A stretch of DNA of 11,345 nt from an uncultured Oscillospiraceae bacterium (lineage in GTDB: Bacteria; Bacillota; Clostridia; Oscillospirales; Acutalibacteraceae): the NCBI GenBank assembly GCA_905198295.1, contig CAJKBW010000088.1, positions 1 to 11,345 of the forward strand. The letters are read 5' to 3'. The position numbers and the translations under genes are program-made. The notes under the pieces were generated by a model. The model saw only the letters and a list, made by a program, of their open reading frames with translations, was not told the DNA's origin and searched no databases. Of this stretch, positions 6,481 through 11,345 are shown one piece after another (position 1 is the stretch's first letter; every line of letters starts with the position of its first letter).

Positions 6481-8712
6481 TCAGGATAATGCGGTTTCCT
6501 GCCGCTCTGCCGACTGTTCCAAAAAGCCGCGCAGGCCGCTGTAACGCAGCGTGCGGCGGTCATTTTCCACCATTTCGGCCAGCGTTTCCCGGCTGCCCAC
6601 CAGAATCAGCAGCGATTTGGCACGGGTAACCGCCGTATACAGCAGATTGCGGTAGCACAGCGGCTTGATGCAGCGGAACACCGGCACAATCACCGCGTCG
6701 AACTCACTGCCCTGGCTCTTATGCACCGTGATCGCATACGCAAGCTCCAGATCGAGCGCATCCTGTCGGGTGTAATACGCCAACCGATCATCATACCGCA
6801 CGGTCAGCGTTTCCTCCCGCCGGTCGATATCCTCGAGAATCCCGATATCCCCGTTGAACACCCCCGCGCCGGTCTCCCCGTTATCCCGCGTCCAGCCGAT
6901 GTCGTAGTTGTTGCGGGTGTGCATCACCTTATCCCCCATACGCAGGGTGACGCCCTCAATTTCGATATCCCGCCGGTCCTCAGAGGATGGGTTGAGCAGC
7001 CCCTGCAGCTGCCGGTTAAGCTCGCGGGTGCCAAGCTCCCCTTTCCGGCCGGGACACAGCACCTGGAGCCCGCCGAACACCGAAAGCGCATAGCGCGCGG
7101 GCAGCCGCCGGCTGCACAGGTCGAGGATGGTCTGCGCCACCCCCTGGCTGCTGTTCTGGGTCAGGAAGAAAAAATCGCCTTCCTTATAGCCGAGCTCCGG
7201 CATCTTCCCCTCCACAATCCGGTGGGCATTGGTAATGATGTGGCTCTCCATCGCCTGCCGGAACACCTCGGTCAGCTGCACCACCGGCAGGATCCCGCTG
7301 TCGATGAGATCCTGCAGCACGCAGCCTGCACCGACCGCCGGCAGCTGGTCGGTATCCCCGACCATAATCAGGCGGCAGCCGGTCTTGAGCGCACGCAGCA
7401 GGTTGTCGAACAACAGCGTGTCCACCATCGACATCTCGTCGATCACCACCGCGTCCGCGTCCAGCGGGTTTTTCTCGTTGCGGGCAAACTGCGCGGTGTC
7501 GGCGTCGTCCCACTGCACCTCGAGCAGGCGGTGAATGGTCTGCGCCTCACAGCCGGTAAGCTCCGCGACCCGTTTGGCGGCACGGCCGGTCGGCGCGGTA
7601 ACCGCGACCTCCTCACCCATTTCCTCGAGCACCGCGATGATCGCTTTCAGGGTAGTGGTTTTTCCGGTACCGGGGCCGCCGGTGAGGATCAGCACACCCT
7701 TTTCGACCGCCTGCCGGATCGCCTCGCGCTGCCGCACCTCATATTTTACGCCGCTCCCCCGTTCGGCGGCGTCGATGTTTTCCTCGATATGCCGGTTTTC
7801 CAGCGGCGGGAAATTCGCCATCAGGCCGATGCGCGAGGCAATAAATTTTTCCGCCTGATACAGATGCGGCAGAAACAGGAACCGCCGGCCGCCGATATCC
7901 GCGGCCTTCAGATCAAAGGTTTCGGCCATCTCCTCCGCCGTCTGCCGCACCGGCTCCTCCTCAACGCCCAGCATCGCCGCGGCCGTGGGGATCAGCTTGT
8001 CCGCCGGCAGACAGGTGTGGCCGTTGCCGAGATTATGCCGCAGCACATAGGCAATCCCGGCCGCAATCCGGCGGGGATCGTCCGCCGGACGATCCATCTC
8101 CAGACTGATTTTATCCGCCCGGTCAAAGCCGATGTACAGCCCGCTGCTGCACAGCAGATACGGGTTTTCCCGGATCTTCTCCACCGTCGAGGAGCCGAAC
8201 CGCTTCCAGCAGCGCAGCGCTTCGTTCGGCGTCAGGCCGTACTGCGAGAAGGTGAGCATCACCTCCCGCAGACCAAACTGCGCGGCAAAGGCTTCCCCGA
8301 TTTTTTGTGCCTTGGCGGGGGATATGCCCCGCACCTCGGCCAGACGCGCCGGCTCCTTCTCCATTACATCGAGGGTGTCCTCCCCGAACTTTTCCACAAT
8401 CCGCGCGGCGGTGGACGGGCCGACGCCCTTGACCGCACCGGAGGAGAGATAGCGCAGAATCGCCATGCCGCCGGTGGGCAGCGAGCGCTCACAGCTTTCG
8501 GCCCGGAACTGGAAGCCGAAGCTCGGATGCTCCACCCAGTTTCCCATCAGCCGGAGCGTTTCGCCCACGCCCACCATCGGCATGACGCCGACCACCTTAT
8601 GTATTTCGTCCGCGGCCTCCAGCTCCAGCACCGTCCAGCCGTTATCCTCATTATGGAATACCACGCGGTCAACGGTTCCGCAGAGCATTTCCATCCGTTT
8701 CTCTTCCGCCAC
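6481..8712 (-). CDS. recD2: ATP-dependent DNA helicase RecD2 (superfamily 1, 5'-3')
   Basis: A 743-residue RecD2/YrrC-type helicase that acts in DNA repair without RecB and RecC. An N-terminal OB-like domain (about 8-75) and helix-hairpin-helix segments (GVGPSTAARIVEKFG at 96-110; EVRGISPAKAQKIGEAF at 126-142) precede the helicase core. Core motifs are all intact: Walker A GGPGTGKT 345-352, TAPTGRAAKR 372-381, DEMSMVD 425-431, GDTDQLPAVG 452-461, VFRQ 483-486, TVHKSQGSEFD 662-672 and YTAVTRAK 692-699. Length is normal for RecD2. The start is GTG 8712 with AGAGG 7 bases upstream; an in-frame ATG at 8694 is an alternative but has a weaker site. A strong promoter lies about 40 bases upstream, and comF follows after 20 bases. 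Confidence 0.97.
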   Translation of the reverse strand: MAEEKRMEMLCGTVDRVVFHNEDNGWTVLELEAADEIHKVVGVMPMVGVGETLRLMGNWVEHPSFGFQFRAESCERSLPTGGMAILRYLSSGAVKGVGPSTAARIVEKFGEDTLDVMEKEPARLAEVRGISPAKAQKIGEAFAAQFGLREVMLTFSQYGLTPNEALRCWKRFGSSTVEKIRENPYLLCSSGLYIGFDRADKISLEMDRPADDPRRIAAGIAYVLRHNLGNGHTCLPADKLIPTAAAMLGVEEEPVRQTAEEMAETFDLKAADIGGRRFLFLPHLYQAEKFIASRIGLMANFPPLENRHIEENIDAAERGSGVKYEVRQREAIRQAVEKGVLILTGGPGTGKTTTLKAIIAVLEEMGEEVAVTAPTGRAAKRVAELTGCEAQTIHRLLEVQWDDADTAQFARNEKNPLDADAVVIDEMSMVDTLLFDNLLRALKTGCRLIMVGDTDQLPAVGAGCVLQDLIDSGILPVVQLTEVFRQAMESHIITNAHRIVEGKMPELGYKEGDFFFLTQNSSQGVAQTILDLCSRRLPARYALSVFGGLQVLCPGRKGELGTRELNRQLQGLLNPSSEDRRDIEIEGVTLRMGDKVMHTRNNYDIGWTRDNGETGAGVFNGDIGILEDIDRREETLTVRYDDRLAYYTRQDALDLELAYAITVHKSQGSEFDAVIVPVFRCIKPLCYRNLLYTAVTRAKSLLILVGSRETLAEMVENDRRTLRYSGLRGFLEQSAERQETALS

Positions 8713-8753
8713 AAAGCAGCCTCTTTTCCTGTCCGGTTGTTTTCTCTCCCTCT

Positions 8754-8782
8754 ATCATAAATCGCCCGCTCCCCCGCGTCAA
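8754..8782 (-). promoter_or_regulatory. Promoter of recD2 (and probably comF)
   Basis: On the minus strand a -35 TTGACG (8777-8782) and a -10 TATGAT (8754-8759) are separated by 17 bases. The site lies in the 86-base gap between the small membrane protein gene and recD2, giving a leader of about 35 bases before GTG 8712. A NotI-like palindrome, GCGGCCGC, at 8788-8795 is just upstream and looks incidental. Confidence 0.85.
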
Positions 8783-8798
8783 GTCCGGCGGCCGCTTT

Positions 8799-9125
8799 TC
8801 ATTCGTCTTTCTGCAGGCCGTCCGGACAGGAGCAGATATCCACCGTCCCCACCTGAGCGCACACCCTTTCGGCCAGACGGCGGGTTTCCTCATCCATGCC
8901 GGTATCCAGCAGCAGCACCGGATACGGCCGGCCGCGCAGCCGGCGGGCCGCTGCCTCGCGTACGAGCACCTCAATGTCCTCCCGGTGGCCGGACACCGGA
9001 ATCACCCATACGCCGCCGCATTCCCGTCCGGGTCCCAGCAGGCGGGCCGCAATATGGCAAAGCAGCTCCGCAAAGCCATACAGCGCCAGCAAAAGCACCG
9101 CGATCAGCAGAATCTTCTCTCCCAT
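8799..9125 (-). CDS. Small single-helix membrane protein of unknown function
   Basis: A 108-residue protein I cannot name. An N-terminal hydrophobic helix (about residues 4-30, ILLIAVLLLALYGFAELLCH) is followed by a soluble domain of about 75 residues with an alternating strand/helix pattern: VWVIPVSGHREDIEVLVREA (39-58) then PVLLLDTGMDEETRRLAERV (69-88). The soluble part resembles a short Rossmann-like half domain, with invariant-looking SGHRED and LDTGMDEE segments. There is no signal-peptidase site, and the arginine-rich segment after the helix favours a cytoplasmic C-terminus. The gene is real by its ribosome site: AAAGGAG 8 bases before ATG 9125. It lies between the glmS terminator and the recD2 promoter. 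I see no good promoter of its own, so it may depend on read-through from glmS. A peripheral membrane regulator or scaffold is conceivable but unsupported. Confidence 0.75.
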   Translation of the reverse strand: MGEKILLIAVLLLALYGFAELLCHIAARLLGPGRECGGVWVIPVSGHREDIEVLVREAAARRLRGRPYPVLLLDTGMDEETRRLAERVCAQVGTVDICSCPDGLQKDE

Positions 9126-9177
9126 GCCGTTGTCTCCTTTCCCGCCGCCGGATACCGGTCGGCTGAGGACAGGGGGC

Positions 9178-9197
9178 GCTTCCCACCGCTTCCCACC
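9178..9197. repeat. Tandem duplication of a 10-bp unit in the glmS/small-gene spacer
   Basis: GCTTCCCACC occurs twice in direct succession (9178-9187 and 9188-9197). The surrounding 9126-9254 shows no convincing promoter on either strand. The repeat may be a simple slippage product or a pair of protein sites spaced one helical turn apart. Confidence 0.7.
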
Positions 9198-9254
9198 CGG
9201 CGTCCGCCGTTCCTCTTAGCCCCATCCTATGCCGCAGCCGGAAAGGTGGTGATA

Positions 9255-9286
9255 AAAGAAGCCGGTGCAATTGCACCGGCTTCTTT
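9255..9286 (-). terminator. Rho-independent terminator of glmS
   Basis: A perfect 32-bp palindrome centred between 9270 and 9271; each arm contains AGAAGCCGGTGCAA or its complement. Read on the minus strand it forms a GC-rich stem of up to 14 bp with an AATT loop, and the T-run TTTT follows directly, 12 bases after the glmS TAA. Because the arms end in A- and T-runs it could also work in the opposite direction. Confidence 0.92.
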
Positions 9287-9297
9287 GAAAACCGCGA

Positions 9298-11127
9298 TTA
9301 TTCCACGGTAACGCTCTTGGCGAGATTACGCGGCTTATCGATATCGCAGCCGCGCGCCAGCGCAATGTAGTAACCGAGCAGCTGCATCGGTACCACCTCA
9401 AGCGACGGCATCAGCAGATCGTTGGTTTTGGGTATATACAAAATATGATCGGCCTCTTCCAGCACATCGCGGTTGTCGTCGGTGGTCACCACCAGCACTT
9501 CCGCCCCGCGCGCCTTGACCTCCTTGATGTTGGACATGGTCTTATCGATCAGCTTCTCATGGCAGGCCAGCGCCACGACAAAGGTGCCCTCCTCAATCAG
9601 GGAAATGGTGCCGTGCTTGAGTTCACCGGCGGCATACGCCTCCGAGTGAATGTAGCTGACCTCCTTGAGCTTGAGCGATGCCTCCAGCGCCACCGCATAA
9701 TCGAGGTTGCGGCCGATGAAATAGGCGTGATCCAGATAGGCGTAACGCTGCGCGAGCTGCTGGATATCCGGCGCCTGACGCAGGATGCCCGCCACCATAT
9801 CCGGCAGGCGGATCAGTGCGCTGAGCAGGCGGCGCAGGTCACGGTCGTCGATATGCCCGAGCTTATGGGCAAAGTAAAACGCCAGCAGATACAGAATGGT
9901 CAGCTGGGTGGAATAGGCCTTGGTGGTGGCGACCGAAATCTCCGGTCCCGCCCAGGTATACAGCACATCGTCGCTCTCGCTGGCAATGGTGCTGCCCACC
10001 ACATTGACAATCGACAGCACACGGGCGCCGCGGCGCTTTGCTTCCCGCAGGGCGGCAAGGGTATCGGCGGTCTCTCCCGACTGGCTGACAATGATCACCA
10101 GCGTGTGTTCATCCACAATCGGATCACGGTAGCGGAACTCCGACGCCAGATCCGCTTCCACCGGTATGCGGGCAAGCTTTTCCATGATGTACTTGCCCAC
10201 CATGCAGGTGTGATAAGCGGAACCGCAGGCCACCATATATACCCGGTTGATCTGCTGCAGATCCTTCTTGGTCAGGTGCACGCCGTCGAGCACGATGCTG
10301 CCGTCTGCGTCAATGCGCGGCGAGATGGTCGCGGAAAGCGCCTGCGGCTGCTCCATGATCTCCTTGATCATGAAATGGGCGTAGCCGCCTTTTTCTGCAC
10401 TGGACACATCCCAGTTCACGATGGTCTCCATCTTATTCACCGGCATGCCGTGTGCGTCAAACACCTGCGCGCTGTCCTTTGTCAGCCGCACCATCTCGTG
10501 ATCCGCCAGCTGAAGGATCCGTCGGGTATGCGCAAGCACCGCCGGGATATCCGAGGCGATGAAATTGCCCTCATCGGAAAGACCGACGATCAGCGGGCTG
10601 GCGTTGCGCACCGCGATCATTTCCTCCGGGAAATCCGCGCAGAGAACCCCCAGCGCATACGATCCCTCCAGCTGCGCCACCGCCGAACGCACGGCGGCGA
10701 AAAAGTCGCCGGTATAATATTTATCCAGCAGCTGTGCAACCACCTCGGTATCGGTTTCGGAAAGGAACTCCACCCCCTCATCCTGCAGCTGCTTTTTGAT
10801 GACCGCATAGTTTTCAATGATGCCGTTATGTACGACAGCAAACTTCCCGCTCGCACTGCGGTGCGGATGGGAATTTTCATCGCTGGGCTTTCCGTGTGTC
10901 GCCCAGCGCGTATGGCCGATCCCGGCCGTCTCGGTCATATTTTTGCCCTCGTCAATCTGCGCAGAAAGCACCGAAAGCCGCCCTTTGGCTTTATGAATTT
11001 CCATTCCGGCCGCAGATACCAGCGCGATGCCTGCCGAGTCATAGCCCCGGTATTCCAGCTTGGCCAGCCCTTCCAGCAGCAGCGGCGCAGCCGGCTTACA
11101 GCCGATAAATCCTACAATTCCACACAT
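9298..11127 (-). CDS. glmS: Glutamine-fructose-6-phosphate aminotransferase (glucosamine-6-phosphate synthase)
   Basis: Converts fructose 6-phosphate and glutamine to glucosamine 6-phosphate and glutamate, the first committed step to UDP-GlcNAc for peptidoglycan. The 609-residue length equals that of the E. coli enzyme. The N-terminal Ntn glutaminase domain has nucleophile Cys2 in MCGIVGFIG, RGYDSAG at 27-33, HTRWATHG at 72-79 and HNGIIEN at 100-106. Two SIS sugar-isomerase domains follow (about 285-420 and 455-600), with CGSAYH at 301-306, SQSGET at 348-353, KLKEVSYIHSEAYAAGELKHG-type residues at 486-506 including Glu489 and His505, and the C-terminal tail ending KSVTVE with Lys604. ATG 11127 was chosen because Cys2 must be exposed after Met removal, and AGAAGGG lies 8 bases upstream; the longer frame from 11169 would bury the nucleophile. 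Transcribed alone, with its own promoter and terminator. Confidence 0.98.
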   Translation of the reverse strand: MCGIVGFIGCKPAAPLLLEGLAKLEYRGYDSAGIALVSAAGMEIHKAKGRLSVLSAQIDEGKNMTETAGIGHTRWATHGKPSDENSHPHRSASGKFAVVHNGIIENYAVIKKQLQDEGVEFLSETDTEVVAQLLDKYYTGDFFAAVRSAVAQLEGSYALGVLCADFPEEMIAVRNASPLIVGLSDEGNFIASDIPAVLAHTRRILQLADHEMVRLTKDSAQVFDAHGMPVNKMETIVNWDVSSAEKGGYAHFMIKEIMEQPQALSATISPRIDADGSIVLDGVHLTKKDLQQINRVYMVACGSAYHTCMVGKYIMEKLARIPVEADLASEFRYRDPIVDEHTLVIIVSQSGETADTLAALREAKRRGARVLSIVNVVGSTIASESDDVLYTWAGPEISVATTKAYSTQLTILYLLAFYFAHKLGHIDDRDLRRLLSALIRLPDMVAGILRQAPDIQQLAQRYAYLDHAYFIGRNLDYAVALEASLKLKEVSYIHSEAYAAGELKHGTISLIEEGTFVVALACHEKLIDKTMSNIKEVKARGAEVLVVTTDDNRDVLEEADHILYIPKTNDLLMPSLEVVPMQLLGYYIALARGCDIDKPRNLAKSVTVE

Positions 11128-11221
11128 GGTCGGATCCCTTCTTTCTCTTGGCAGAACAAGCGGGCGCAAACCCGACAGGTTCGTTCCCGTTATCCCAGAT
11201 CACAGCAGCTTACCGGTGTTT

Positions 11222-11250
11222 AGTATACTGCACCGGTGCCTGCTTGACAA
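11222..11250 (-). promoter_or_regulatory. Promoter of glmS
   Basis: On the minus strand a -35 TTGTCA (11245-11250) and a -10 TATACT (11222-11227) are separated by 17 bases. The predicted leader is about 88 bases, too short for a glmS ribozyme, which needs roughly 150 or more, and its conserved AGCGCC-plus-GAACU core is not recognisable in 11128-11220. The leader can form small hairpins, for example CGAACC with GGTTTG near 11168-11184, of unknown relevance. Confidence 0.85.
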
Positions 11251-11263
11251 GATTTTCTTGTCA
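11245..11263. promoter_or_regulatory. Perfect 8-3-8 inverted repeat over the glmS -35 box (candidate operator)
   Basis: TGACAAGA, three T bases, then TCTTGTCA form a perfect 19-bp palindrome. One arm contains the glmS -35 hexamer on the minus strand, and the other contains a TTGTCA on the plus strand. A repressor bound here would block glmS transcription. A second, imperfect 18-bp palindrome (11263-11280, ACTTTT and AAAAGT arms around CCGCGA) shares its edge base. Confidence 0.6.
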
Positions 11264-11286
11264 CTTTTCCGCGAAAAAGTTATCCT
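11258..11286 (+). promoter_or_regulatory. Candidate divergent promoter pointing out of the window
   Basis: On the plus strand TTGTCA (11258-11263), a 17-base spacer and TATCCT (11281-11286) make a plausible but mediocre promoter. Its -35 is the mirror arm of the palindrome that carries the glmS -35. No coding sequence starts before the window ends at 11345, so its target cannot be seen, and it may simply be a by-product of the palindrome. Confidence 0.35.
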
Positions 11287-11345
11287 ATTTTTTGACAAAC
11301 AGCGATTTTTCTATGTTTTTTCGTTTTTTGCTTGCTATTTTCCAA

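Noticed and set aside
6721..8760. A 679-codon open frame antisense to recD2
   Set aside because: The translation is low in complexity and rich in His, Arg, Pro and Gln with no recognisable domain, and it mirrors recD2 codons in a G+C-rich third-position background. RecD2 has every helicase motif intact, so the antisense frame is a shadow.
11128..11169. N-terminal extension of GlmS starting at 11169
   Set aside because: It would add 14 residues before MCGIVG and prevent exposure of the Cys2 nucleophile. A good ribosome site precedes the internal ATG.
9445..11223. A 592-codon open frame antisense to glmS
   Set aside because: It covers an unmistakable full-length glmS and runs through its promoter; the composition is that of a mirror frame.
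11128..11345. glmS ribozyme/riboswitch
   Set aside because: Expected from the gene's identity in Firmicutes, but the leader is short and the conserved core was not found by eye. A GCGCC string at 11163-11167 (minus strand) lacks the following GAACU element.

Overview
The window comes from a G+C-rich, low-redundancy bacterial chromosome. Strong AGGAGG-type ribosome binding sites, sigma-70/sigma-A style promoters (TTGTCA or TTGACG with 17-bp spacers) and the protein set (RecD2 rather than a RecBCD-type RecD, an MreB-like actin, a ComF-family protein, a ThuA/Gfo-Idh-MocA sugar cassette) point to a Firmicute. My best guess is a gut-type member of the Clostridia such as Oscillospirales. That placement is inference from protein style and gene content, not from a database match. 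There are ten protein-coding genes, no RNA genes, no insertion sequence and no CRISPR array. No gene-free stretch exceeds 300 bases.

Left block (1-3945, plus strand). An AraC-family regulator (35-1015) is followed by three tightly spaced genes: a metal-dependent TIM-barrel sugar isomerase/epimerase (1115-2080), an NAD(P)-dependent Gfo/Idh/MocA dehydrogenase (2103-3167) and a ThuA-fold protein (3199-3945). A TATAAT-containing promoter candidate lies between the regulator and the first enzyme gene, and a 15-bp perfect hairpin terminator closes the unit at 3956-3990. Dehydrogenase plus ThuA is the pairing known from trehalose utilisation (ThuB/ThuA), which works through 3-keto sugars. The cassette is therefore most simply read as an AraC-controlled oxidative (keto-sugar) pathway for a disaccharide, glycoside or rare sugar. 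The substrate cannot be read from the sequence, and no transporter or conventional glycosidase is present.

Middle and right block (4006-11127, minus strand). In transcription order: glmS (glucosamine-6-phosphate synthase), its terminator, a small one-helix membrane protein of unknown function, recD2, a ComF-family phosphoribosyltransferase-like protein, a divergent mreB-like gene, and a hexapeptide-repeat O-acetyltransferase that converges on the catabolic operon. Good promoters are visible for glmS (11222-11250), recD2 (8754-8782) and mreB (5742-5770). The last has its -35 box inside the final codons of comF.

Right edge (11128-11345). The 218-bp region upstream of glmS is AT-rich. It holds the glmS promoter, a perfect 8-3-8 palindrome over its -35 box, a second imperfect palindrome next to it, repeated ACCGGTG boxes around the -10, and a candidate divergent promoter. 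I could not find the conserved core of the glmS ribozyme, so glmS here is probably controlled by another mechanism.

The points most worth a second look are the keto-sugar cassette, the divergent MreB paralogue outside an mreBCD context, and the ribozyme-less, palindrome-rich glmS control region.
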